DNA of 64,000 nucleotides from positions 52,797-116,796 of the forward strand of contig MPUH01000077.1 of assembly GCA_001970955.1 (NCBI GenBank), in the 5' to 3' direction. The stretch is from Stentor coeruleus (lineage: Eukaryota > Ciliophora > Heterotrichea > Heterotrichida > Stentoridae). A program made the position numbers and the translations under genes. Every line of letters starts with the position of its first letter. Within the stretch, counting starts at the first letter, position 1. Positions 51,374-60,249 of the stretch are shown here, in pieces. Below the pieces are notes generated by a model. It saw only the letters and a list, made by a program, of their open reading frames with translations, searched no databases and was not told where the DNA came from.

Positions 51374-52054
51374 ATGGATCCAGGGATTAAACTTTTTGTC
51401 AATCATCTTCCAGCCAATTGGACAGAAGCTATGATTTATGACTACTTTCAAGCATATGGGAAAATCTCAGCTGTGCAGCTTTTTCAAGACTCATATGGAA
51501 GTATTTCTTATTAAGGTCTTTGTTGTGCTTATGTGAAATTTCTTATACGTAGTGAAGGTGAAGAGACTATGGCTAAATTAAATCATTCACAAGTAAAGTA
51601 AGGGATATAAAGGTAGAAGCAGAATAAAATGTCTATAAGATGGGGTGATGGCGAAGAGGAAAGACTTGAGGTTAAGGAAAACCCTAGTTATGCTGAATAT
51701 TTGACAAAAGATGGAAGAAGTTATTATTGGAATACAGTAACTGGGAGGACACAATGGAATAGACCACATGGTAGTTATGTTATAACACATGAACTTACGA
51801 CACAATCTAATGAACTTTTTGTATTTTATTTACCTGCTGAATGGACTGATGAAGACCTTAGGGAAAATTTTGCCAGGTTTGGGAATATTGTTAATGCTAA
51901 GGTTGCTTTGGATAGGGATACTGGGAAAAGTAAAGGATTTGCATTTGTTACGTATGAGAGTAGTATATCAGCGGCAAATGCTGTGCAGGCAATGAATGGG
52001 TTTCAGGCACAGAATAAGAGGCTTAAGGTCCAGTTTAAGAAAAATAATGAGTAG
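51374..52054 (+). CDS. RRM-WW-RRM RNA-binding protein (CELF/FCA-like)
   Basis: ATG 51374 opens an RRM (IKLFVNHLPANWTEAMIYDYF) across a clear 15-nt intron (51501-51515) to AYVKFLIRSEGEETMAKLNHSQ. After a second splice problem (see 51593-51616) the frame continues with RWGDGEEERLE, a WW-like domain (YAEYLTKDGRSYYWNTVTGRTQWNRP) and a second RRM (NELFVFYLPAEWTDEDLREN...GKSKGFAFVTYES). CELF/Bruno and plant FCA proteins share these parts and act in splicing, 3' processing and translation. With a 24-nt second intron the product is 213 residues. If not spliced that way, the downstream ATG 51629 would give a 141-residue WW-RRM protein. Confidence 0.8.
51501..51515 (+). other. 15-nt intron in the RRM gene
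   Basis: GTATTTCTTATTAAG. Removal continues RRM1 from DSYGS into LCCAYVKF. Confidence 0.9.
51593..51616 (+). other. uncertain second intron of the RRM gene
   Basis: A standard-looking 15-nt intron, GTAAGGGATATAAAG, sits at 51598-51612 but leaves an in-frame TAG just downstream. A 24-nt GT...AG span at 51593-51616 gives an open frame but is longer than any other intron here. Either is possible. Confidence 0.5.
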
Positions 52055-52727
52055 ATTTTGGGTTTTGGTAATGATAAACTGGGCTTTTTATGATTTATAT
52101 TTTTTGGCTTTTAGGGTTTTGTATATGATTAGGATGAAGTTGGAGATTTTAGTTTAGGAAAGGAGATTTTTTGGAAGTTTGGATTAGATAAATAGGGTTA
52201 TTTATGTGTAGATGATTTGAAAGTAATCAGAGCAGGAGATAGATGCTCTGTGTTCGATTATTTACTAGGCTGTTTTTGAAGGTAAAAAAGTTTATAATAT
52301 ATTTTTGGATTTATTGCGATATAAAGATATATATTAGAAAATAAAAGTATGCTTTACTTAAATTAATGTAAATTAGTATTTGAGTAAATTACAAAAACAT
52401 ATTTTTTTGTAAAATTATCCTCTGATTTGCTTATTGCTTTCTTTCAGGTGTAATCAAAGCTTACTTAATATAAGCAATATCTCATCTACATCACATTTCT
52501 ATTAAAATCATCAATAACTACCAAAATGCAAATTTCTCAGTCCTAAAATCCCAAATCTCTCAAACCCTCTACCTTTTATCACCCCATTTCCCATCTTTTA
52601 CCTTCCTATCATCAAAAACCCTTTCAAGCCATATCATTACCCCTAAAAGCCTTTCAATTTCTCCAAATCATAAATCTAATTAATAATACTAAGCTTNTTC
52701 TCCAAATCATAAATCTAATTAATAATA
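52055..52727. other. convergent intergenic region
   Basis: Between the RRM gene and the TPI 3' end. G-rich on the plus strand to about 52230 and C-rich from about 52480, as at other convergent ends. Contains the 52659-52735 duplication. Confidence 0.6.
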
Positions 52728-52735
52728 CTAAGCTT
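52659..52735. repeat. 38-bp direct duplication around a single N (52697)
   Basis: Positions 52659-52696 equal 52698-52735. It includes the TPI stop codon, with no effect on the protein. Interpreted as an assembly overlap. Confidence 0.88.
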
Positions 52736-53486
52736 GAGACACATCCACAATAGTCTTAAACGCAGGTTTAAGAGAAGCTCCTCCAATCAAAAACCCATCA
52801 ACATCAGGTTGTCCAATCAAATCTCTAGCATTAACATCAGTAACACTTCCTCCATAAATAACCCTAGTACTAGCAGCCACATCAGCATTAACATTTTCAG
52901 TAAACCATCTTCTAATAAAAACATGAACTTCCTGAGCTTGCTCAGGTGTAGCATTTCTCCCAGTTCCAATAGCCCATACAGGTTCATAAGCAACAACAAT
53001 TTTTCCCCAGTCAGTAACAGCACTTTTAACAGCATTTAATTGTCTTGCAACAACATCAAAAGTCTGTCCACCTTCTCTTTCACTAAGATTTTCACCAATA
53101 CAAAGAACTATATTCAATCCATGAGCTAAAGCAAGAGTGACTTTTTTTGCTACAACAGCATCAGTTTCACCAAAAAATGATCTTCTTTCTGAATGTCCAA
53201 TAAGAACCCAATTCACACCAAAGTCTTTTAATTGACTTGCTGCAACTTCTCCAGTAAAAGCTCCCATGTTTTCCGGGCTGCATGACTGGGCTGAAAGGTG
53301 GATGTCAGGTCTAAGGATAGATTTGACTTGAGCCAAGTGCAAAGTGGTTGGGGCAACTAAGACTTCTAGTTTGGCTGGATCGATTTGTAAAGTGTTTACT
53401 ACTTCATTTACATGAGCATTGACTTGAGCTACAGTCAGGTTACTCTTCCAGTTCCCTCCGATGAACAATTTGCGAGATGACTCCAT
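52728..53486 (-). CDS. TPI: triosephosphate isomerase
   Basis: 252 residues, the usual length. Catalyses the dihydroxyacetone phosphate/glyceraldehyde-3-phosphate interconversion in glycolysis. Catalytic residues are intact: Lys14 (GGNWKSN), His98 (IGHSERR) and Glu168 in the signature VAYEPVWAIGTG. The phosphate-binding YGGSV and GFLIGGASL segments are also present. No targeting extension, so probably cytosolic. Like enolase it shows a restricted, Ala/Gly/Val-rich codon set consistent with high expression. Stop TAG, no intron. Confidence 0.99.
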   Translation of the reverse strand: MESSRKLFIGGNWKSNLTVAQVNAHVNEVVNTLQIDPAKLEVLVAPTTLHLAQVKSILRPDIHLSAQSCSPENMGAFTGEVAASQLKDFGVNWVLIGHSERRSFFGETDAVVAKKVTLALAHGLNIVLCIGENLSEREGGQTFDVVARQLNAVKSAVTDWGKIVVAYEPVWAIGTGRNATPEQAQEVHVFIRRWFTENVNADVAASTRVIYGGSVTDVNARDLIGQPDVDGFLIGGASLKPAFKTIVDVSQA

Positions 53487-54273
53487 ATTTATATACGACC
53501 ATTGGATTTTGTGGTAATAAGAGTCATTAGTAGATAAGAAAATATTTGATATGAAGGGTGCTAGGGTGTTAGATAAGATTTATTATTATTGGATTTTATT
53601 GATAATTTAGAGAGGGAAGATAGGAAAAATAGGATTGGGTGTTAGGTTTTTAGTAAGGAAATTGGAAGATTTTATATGATAAAGCTGGAGGAATGTTGGA
53701 GAGTTTTCTATAGTTTGAAAATAGGTTTTTTGAAAGTTGGTATTGATGATTTTTGATTGGATTTATAAAAAGTTTTTAAGGTGATGTTGTGGGAGGTTTT
53801 TGTAGTAGGGTTTTATGGTTATTAGGATTTTGTGATATTCTAGTACTTGCATATGATTGAGATACTTATATTTTAAGATAAAAATCTTTGTAAGTATATT
53901 TTAGGTGTTTTAAACTATAGTAAAGCAGTGTAGTTTAGGTTTTTTAAGCATTAAGCTTCTTTTTTGCGTAAAATAATACGACAACTCTTTAAGCCTAGTT
54001 TATAAAAAGATAAACAACCTAATTCATTACAAACCCCGAAACATAAACTCTATCTACAGGTTTTTTTAATATAAAAGCAATGCATTCAACAATATAAAAA
54101 CCTTTAAAACTAACAAAAGCTAATATCCAACACCTTGCATTAGAAAAAAAACAAAACCAAAACCAGAAACCTACAATAACTCCAGTCTATCATTCAATCA
54201 AAAATCATCCAAAACCCTTCCTCCACATACCATCAACCAATATCTCATTAACTATAATCTAAATCTTAAAATC
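53487..54273. other. intergenic region upstream of TPI
   Basis: Strongly G-rich plus strand to about 53830 (the TPI leader is C-rich on its own strand), then C-rich towards the 3' end of the next minus gene. No gene recognised. Confidence 0.6.
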
Positions 54274-55149
54274 TTAATTCTTTTTCTTCCCAACCTTAAT
54301 ACTAGGCATAGAAAGTGTTTTTTTCTTCGTACTTTCATAATATCCAAATTCACTTGGTAATCTATAGCTTCCAGGTCCAGGTGTTTCCATATCTTTTTTC
54401 TCCATAGTTTCTCTTGCTGATATAGGGAATTTTCTAGCACCTTGATACTTAAACTGCGATAAATTATATCCGCTTTTCAAAAACTCTTCTTCAACATGAT
54501 AAGATCCTGGTCCAGGAAGTGCTTTATCTTTACTAACTGAAAACCTAACAAACGAAGGATGTGAAAACACAGTTGTTGGTGATGATTTATACGTAGACAA
54601 TATTGTCTTACCAGGTGATCTTTCAGTTTGAGCTTTATAAGTTCCTGGTCCTGGAACTTTTGATGACTTAAACATTGAATCTATATAAAAATTACCAAGA
54701 GTTGTTGTCTTTGGACGAAAAGAAAACTTCGCTCCTTCTGATCCGATTCTTGAATGGATTGTGTAAGTGCCAGGTCCAGGGACTGATGGATCAGCTAAGA
54801 AATGTCCTTCAACATATCTTTTCTGACAACTTTCTCTAGAAAGTCCAAAGGAATATGCAGTAGATCTAGGTCTTATAACATCAAGGTTTATCTGAGATGA
54901 GTATTTTGTAGGGTCTAAAGTATTAAGTTTTTCTTTGGTAAAGTCGTATTTTGTCCCATAACCTATACCTGCTGCTCTTTTGTCTAGAGCAGAAGGGACG
55001 TTATAGCAAATGTTTTGATTTCTTTATAGAAATTACTCATGAGGTTGGATAACAGGGAATCTTTCTGCTTTATTAAATGAATATTGAGCTTTAGAAAGTG
55101 AATTGTTTGTTTGAGACTTGGAAATTTGTTCAGAGGTTGAGACCAGCAT
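54274..55149 (-). CDS. SHIPPO/STPGR (sperm-tail PG-rich repeat) axonemal-type protein
   Basis: Removing two 15-nt introns (54681-54695, 55022-55036) gives 846 nt, 281 residues from ATG 55149 to TAA. Four Pro-Gly repeats are spaced through the protein: VPGPGTYTI, VPGPGTYKA, LPGPGSYHV and TPGPGSYRL. The N-terminus is Ser/Gln-rich and the C-terminus basic (KVGKKKN). Proteins with these repeats (ODF3, STPG, CIMAP) bind microtubules, several of them inside ciliary doublets, which suits a heavily ciliated cell. Confidence 0.92.
54681..54695 (-). other. 15-nt intron in the STPGR gene
   Basis: On the minus strand, GTAATTTTTATATAG. Splicing joins FRPKTTTL to DSMFKSS. Confidence 0.92.
55022..55036 (-). 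other. 15-nt intron in the STPGR gene
   Basis: On the minus strand, GTAATTTCTATAAAG. Splicing joins FPVIQPHE to NQNICYNVP. Confidence 0.92.
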
Positions 55150-56111
55150 ATTGAATTTATTATATAAAAGTATGGCGTAGGGAAGTGCGAATTAATGGAT
55201 AGAGAAAATATTCTGTAAAGGAGGAAGAGGGTATTATTGATAAGGATTTTAGGTAAGAATTTGTGAGGTTATTATAGATAGTTAAAGTTTTTTTTAGAGT
55301 TGTAGTTTTTTATGATAATCTTTGAAGGATTAGAAATTTTATATATGGTAGGGATAATGGGATGATTTTTTTTTTTCGACAGAAAAGATTTTTTTGTGAT
55401 GATTTTAGATTAAAAAAAGAAAGGAGAAGTTTTTATTTGGTTGAGGTTGGGTGATGCTAGAGGCTGTTGCTAAGTTTTTAGTTTTAGATTTTGGTGGATT
55501 TATTAATAGTTATAGATTTTTTTTTAAGGCACTTTTTTATTGTGTTTTTTAGGAAATGATGATAGTTGGTTTGCGTGGAGTTAGATTTTTATATTTAGTT
55601 TTGATTGGTAATTATTATAATCAGCTAGTGTTTATGTTTATAAACACAGGTTTATTCATAATTGAATAAAATTAGCACACTTATAAATCTTAAAGTGCAT
55701 TTACTACAAAAAAATTATAAAGTTAGTCTCTAATATTTTACATAAAATCTTATAGCACTTAAGTATAAAATCATATTATAAAATATAAAATACAAATACA
55801 TGAAGGTATTTTTTCTCATCTTAATCTTATTCCAAAATAATTCCTATAATTTATCTAATATATACGAAATTCTATAAAAACATCTCTTTACTTTATATCA
55901 GTAAACTTATCCTATCATATCCCAATAACTTCAAACTAAATTTATTCATCTCAGTTACAAAACATAATGAATCTCTTAAAAATTATAAATTTCCACAATA
56001 AGCCAAACATCTAAACCCTTATCATCATTCATTTATACACACAACCTCAATCATACCCTATATCATCATCAAAAAATCTGTATAATTCAAATAGGGATAA
56101 AATGATAATAA
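55150..56111. promoter_or_regulatory. divergent 5' region of the STPGR gene and a small gene
   Basis: Plus strand is G-rich to about 55640 and C-rich from about 55830, the pattern of a divergent promoter region. No ORF or RNA gene seen. Confidence 0.5.
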
Positions 56112-56534
56112 ATGGAACTCGATTTATTTTCAAAACAATCCAAGTGCAATTCGCACAATTTAGAGTCAATTACTTCTTTATTACCAAAAAAAACCAAATA
56201 TACCGAGATTACTAATCAACCTGCTGTTAACAGTTCATCAATTATCATAAAAAACAAGTCTTTTTTTGCTGAAAACCCCTCTGACCTTAACCCATTCTGT
56301 CCTGATACTAAGCCTTCTGATAAGTTCAAAAAAGTATCATCAAAGCTTCAAAGAAACAATAATTTTTTAAATATTGGGAGTAATGATTTACCATTTTTAA
56401 AAGATTTTCAGAGAGAAAAGGACTCAAATGATACCTGGATGTTGTCGAATTCAACAATATCCAATAAATTAGGTGATAATTCAGCAAAGGTTGCTTATGT
56501 AATTAAAAAATTCAACGACTCAACACTATATTAA
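56112..56534 (+). CDS. small protein of unknown function
   Basis: 140 residues, Ser/Asn/Lys/Pro-rich, probably mostly disordered, with no membrane segment and no recognised domain. It begins MELDLFSKQSKCNSHNLESI and ends VAYVIKKFNDSTLY. Support comes from a good ATG position after a C-rich leader and from sequence more complex than flanking DNA. It could still be a chance ORF. Confidence 0.5.
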   Translation: MELDLFSKQSKCNSHNLESITSLLPKKTKYTEITNQPAVNSSSIIIKNKSFFAENPSDLNPFCPDTKPSDKFKKVSSKLQRNNNFLNIGSNDLPFLKDFQREKDSNDTWMLSNSTISNKLGDNSAKVAYVIKKFNDSTLY

Positions 56535-57448
56535 AATAGAAATAGTTAAGTAATAAAAGTTAGCACCATTAAATATTCAAATATTTTTTAAAATTGTAAT
56601 TATCTTGGGCGAAGGTATTGCAATAAGTGAAGAGGGGGGAGAGGATTAATGTTTTGTGTATAGAATTTTGATACTAGGGAAGATTATGATGATTTAGATT
56701 TAGGATTTTATTTGATATTATATGTGGATTTTTGGATGGGAAGATAGAGTTCTAAGATTTGCTAGTAAGCCTGGTTTAGTGTATAAGAATAGGAGGATTT
56801 TGTTCAGATGGGTTGAATAAGAGGAAAATTATCTAGAAAATATTTTGAGCTAGAAGATTTTTGTTTGAAAAAAAAAAATTATAATTTATGGGATGCAAGT
56901 TAGATTACCATACCGTCAATTCAATACTTAAATATTATAGAGTGTTATTTTTACATACTAAAAATATGATTCTAAAATATATTATCATATTTCTATTTAG
57001 TTTCCATTTTCACATATATCGATGCTATGAAAACCTAACGCTTTTTTATGTAAATATATAAATGAATATTCATATAGCCTTCTAATTATTATTAGATACT
57101 CGATATAATAAAATGATATTCTTCATATAATCATGTTGATAAGTCTTAAGCCATTATTATCATACTTTTTTTTTATATAATTTTTAGAGTTTATCCAAAC
57201 TTTTATATCTTTAATTCTCAGCATTGCAAGAATCAATTTTCTTTAAATAGTAAATTAAAAGATATATATAAAATATAAATATATCAAAAATCATCTCTAT
57301 AATAATATCACCCATCATAGAAATTATTTTCAAGAATTTAAAACTCTAACTACAAAGCATCATCCAAACACCTTTCAAAATCATAATAATACCAAAACTA
57401 TAAAAAACACATCAAATTTCAATACAAAAAAACCATCAAAAATAAATC
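56535..57448. other. convergent intergenic region
   Basis: G-rich plus strand to about 56860 after the small gene, then AT-rich and C-rich near the kinesin 3' end. No ORF or RNA gene recognised. Confidence 0.6.
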
Positions 57449-59761
57449 TTATAATAATAATTGCCCTTCTAAATCCTTCTCTTCCTCTTTATTCTTATCC
57501 GAATCTGTTGAATTCGATAATGATTTTTTTGAGGTAAACATATTTTCAAAGTCCATTCCCCCTTTAATAACTTTTTTAATCCTTGTACTATATCTCAAAG
57601 ACTCAATCGTCATTTTATTATTCTCTTCAAAATTAGTCGTCCTTTTAGTTATTTCCATTATTTCTTGTTCAAGTTTAGCTATTTTTTCTGTTTGGTCCTT
57701 TATAAGTTTTTCATTATTTGCATTTTTTTCATTTAATCTAACAATTTTCCTTTCACATACTTGATTATCAACTTTAAGTGCTGATTTTTGTGTTGCTAAC
57801 TGATGATACATAAGACTAAGTTGTTCTAAACTTCTTTCTAATGTATCTGAACGTCTTTTAAGCGACCTTTCACCATCTGACATCGTATTTTCTAATGCTT
57901 TATATTTTTCTGCAGCTGAATCTATAACAACTTGCAATTCTTGTATTTTTTTTACTCTTATATTTATCTCTAAGACTAGCATTTTCTTCTCATTCAGCCA
58001 CCTGTCTTTAACTTGCTGATGTGATTCTTCTATTATTTTCAGTTTAGCATCATCATTTAGGTTACTTTTTAAATTTCGCTGTATTTTTTCAATCTCATTT
58101 ATCAGTTTTTTAGTTTTTTCTTTTTGCATCAGAAACTTTTCTTCTAAGATTTTTTTCTCTTCAGTCAGCCTTTGTGTAACATTTTTATTAAATCTGTTCA
58201 TTTCCTCTTGGTTTTCATTAAGTTTTGATTGAAGGGCTAGTTTTTTATCTATTTCTTGATTAAGTTCTTGTTGCAAATATTCGTTTGTTATTGTTAGTTT
58301 TTCTACAACATCTTCTTTTTCACGAAGTTGGATGTCGATTAGATTCTTTTTTGCTAGAAGATCAGCTATTTGTTTGTATATAAATTCGTGGTCATTTCGC
58401 ATTTGCTCATTTTCTTCTTCGAGTTGTTCTTCATGGATTTTGTGTTTTGTTTTTAGACGGGTTTCTTCGGCGAGTTTTTGTTTTAAGTCTTCTATTTCCA
58501 TGATTAGTTCATTATAGAGGTCGCTACCTTTGATGATAGAATCATTTGTTTGAGAAATTTCTTCTTCGTCATCGTCATCTTCTTCTTTGAGGAGCTCTTC
58601 ATCGACTACGGCTATACCAGAGTTTTTCATAGCTTTTCTTAATGCAATTATCAGACGATCTTTTTTGGCTATTTCATCTCTTGCTTGACTTAGTAAAATT
58701 TTGAGTTCATTAATTGTATGTTCTCTATTAACTTTCGGCCTATTTTTAATAAACTTAGCCCTATTCCCAAACCTAAGCGTACTAACAGTTTCTGCTTCAT
58801 TAAAAGGTGATGGTGAACAAGTAATAATAAGTGAAGTTTTCGAATTACCTCCAAGTGAATCCTGTAGCACCCTAGTTAACTTAGAATCTCTATACGGTAC
58901 ATGAGTTGATTTCCCATCAGTAAGTGCAGTAATAACATTTCCTAACATAGTCAAAGACTTATTAATAGTCTTAGCTTCTTCAAGTCTTTTCCCCGCAGCA
59001 CCAGTTTTGCCAACTTTTTCAGACCCTGCTAAATCAACCAAATACAATTTCCCAGTCTTAGCCGAATAATCAGTAGAATTAGTTTGCGTAACTGTTAATA
59101 TAAATATTGAATGAGATCTTGAAGACTTAGAATTCATGTTTGTTGATCCAACTTCTCTATTATCAGTACCTATTTTCATCAATGTATAAACCTCACTTCC
59201 TGATGATACATACTCTTCATATAATTCTGCAATATAAACACCTCGAGCTCGATCTTCATGTATTTTAAGGTTTTTTCTCCTTGGGTCAAGAAGATCTTTT
59301 ATTTTTTCCATATAGATTTCGCAGTAGCTGACTTTAACTTGGAATTCGATTTTTGCATTTATAAATGCGATTTTGTCAAAGACTGTAGAAACCATTCTTG
59401 GGATTACACCCATGTATTCTGGATCGTACATGTCTGAACCTGTCATTGTGTATGTTTTTCCTGATGAAGTTTGGCCATAGGCAAATACTGTACCGTTAAA
59501 ACCTTGCATCACTGCCTCGACTATTGGTTTTGCGGCTATGTTGTATACATCTTCTTGACGAGAAGTAGGGGTAAATACATAGTCGTAATTGAAGTTTAGA
59601 ATTCCACCATTTTCTGATTGTTGATTTATTATAACTGTACGATTGTCATTTGGGAATTCACAAACCTGTTTGTCAGAAACAAGTGCTCTTTCTTTCTCGC
59701 TTATAGGTCGAAATCTGCAAATAACACGAATTTTATTAGATCCACTATCGTCTTCAGCCAT
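57449..59761 (-). CDS. kinesin motor protein, probably kinesin-1 family
   Basis: 770 residues. The motor domain is N-terminal (about residues 8-340): P-loop GQTSSGKT at 96-103, switch I SSRSHSIF, switch II DLAGSEKVGKTGA, and HVPYRDSKLTRVLQDSLGGNSKT. The neck KNRPKVNREHTINELKILL and the motor-domain wording are closest to conventional kinesin (KIF5). A long coiled coil follows (about 400-720) and then a short Ser/Asp/Lys tail. It is an ATP-driven plus-end-directed microtubule motor. The tail is shorter than animal KIF5, and the IAK regulatory motif was not seen. Confidence 0.95.
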   Translation of the reverse strand: MAEDDSGSNKIRVICRFRPISEKERALVSDKQVCEFPNDNRTVIINQQSENGGILNFNYDYVFTPTSRQEDVYNIAAKPIVEAVMQGFNGTVFAYGQTSSGKTYTMTGSDMYDPEYMGVIPRMVSTVFDKIAFINAKIEFQVKVSYCEIYMEKIKDLLDPRRKNLKIHEDRARGVYIAELYEEYVSSGSEVYTLMKIGTDNREVGSTNMNSKSSRSHSIFILTVTQTNSTDYSAKTGKLYLVDLAGSEKVGKTGAAGKRLEEAKTINKSLTMLGNVITALTDGKSTHVPYRDSKLTRVLQDSLGGNSKTSLIITCSPSPFNEAETVSTLRFGNRAKFIKNRPKVNREHTINELKILLSQARDEIAKKDRLIIALRKAMKNSGIAVVDEELLKEEDDDDEEEISQTNDSIIKGSDLYNELIMEIEDLKQKLAEETRLKTKHKIHEEQLEEENEQMRNDHEFIYKQIADLLAKKNLIDIQLREKEDVVEKLTITNEYLQQELNQEIDKKLALQSKLNENQEEMNRFNKNVTQRLTEEKKILEEKFLMQKEKTKKLINEIEKIQRNLKSNLNDDAKLKIIEESHQQVKDRWLNEKKMLVLEINIRVKKIQELQVVIDSAAEKYKALENTMSDGERSLKRRSDTLERSLEQLSLMYHQLATQKSALKVDNQVCERKIVRLNEKNANNEKLIKDQTEKIAKLEQEIMEITKRTTNFEENNKMTIESLRYSTRIKKVIKGGMDFENMFTSKKSLSNSTDSDKNKEEEKDLEGQLLL

Positions 59762-59859
59762 TTTATAGTTAAGATTAAAAGTAAAATAAATTCAACATTT
59801 ATTCTACTAGTAAAATTCAAAAAAATTGCTAGTTTAGAGTATTTAGATATAGAAAATAA

Positions 59860-60141
59860 GTTGCTAAATGATTTACTTTGAAGAATTTTATATAAAGGTT
59901 AAATTTTTATAAAAAATTAAGTCTACCATAAAAGCTTTTTATTTTAAATTTCCAGAAAGATTTGTCTTTAATCACTAAAACTTTAGAACTAAAAATCTAC
60001 TGTTGCTAAATGATTTACTTTGAAGAATTTTATATAAAGGTTAAATTTTTATAAAAAATTAAGTCTACCATAAAAGTTTTTTATTTTAAATTTCCAGAAA
60101 GATTTGTCTTTAATCACTAAAACTTTAGAACTAAAAATCTA
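59860..60141. repeat. 140-bp near-perfect direct duplication without N
   Basis: Positions 59860-59999 recur at 60002-60141 with a single substitution (aaaagcttt versus aaaagtttt). Two bases separate the copies, with no N. It could be a true recent tandem duplication or an assembly error lacking a gap mark. Confidence 0.9.
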
Positions 60142-60225
60142 AATTACATACAAAATCTCAAAAATTCCAATCAAAACCTAATAAAATTACATACAAAATC
60201 TCAAAAATTCCAATCAAAACCTAAT
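60141..60225. repeat. 42-bp perfect direct duplication
   Basis: Positions 60141-60182 equal 60184-60225, separated by a single A. It directly precedes the TBC-gene start codon, so the leader has doubled. Confidence 0.9.
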
Positions 60226-60249
60226 ATCATCATAATGAGTTTATAAAAA

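Larger units (their letters stand above)
59762..60249. promoter_or_regulatory. divergent 5' region of kinesin and TBC genes, with duplications
   Basis: Contains a 140-bp direct duplication (59860-60141) and then a 42-bp duplication (60141-60225), together most of the spacer. C-rich just before the TBC gene ATG. Confidence 0.55.

Noticed and set aside
3194-52735. N-flanked direct repeats as mobile-element footprints or target-site duplications
   Set aside because: They have variable length and a single N, no inserted element lies between copies, and deletion restores frames; assembly overlap explains all.
52734-53039. Ser/Asn-rich ORF antisense to TPI
   Set aside because: It is the shadow of a codon-biased gene. 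TPI on the other strand has all catalytic motifs.
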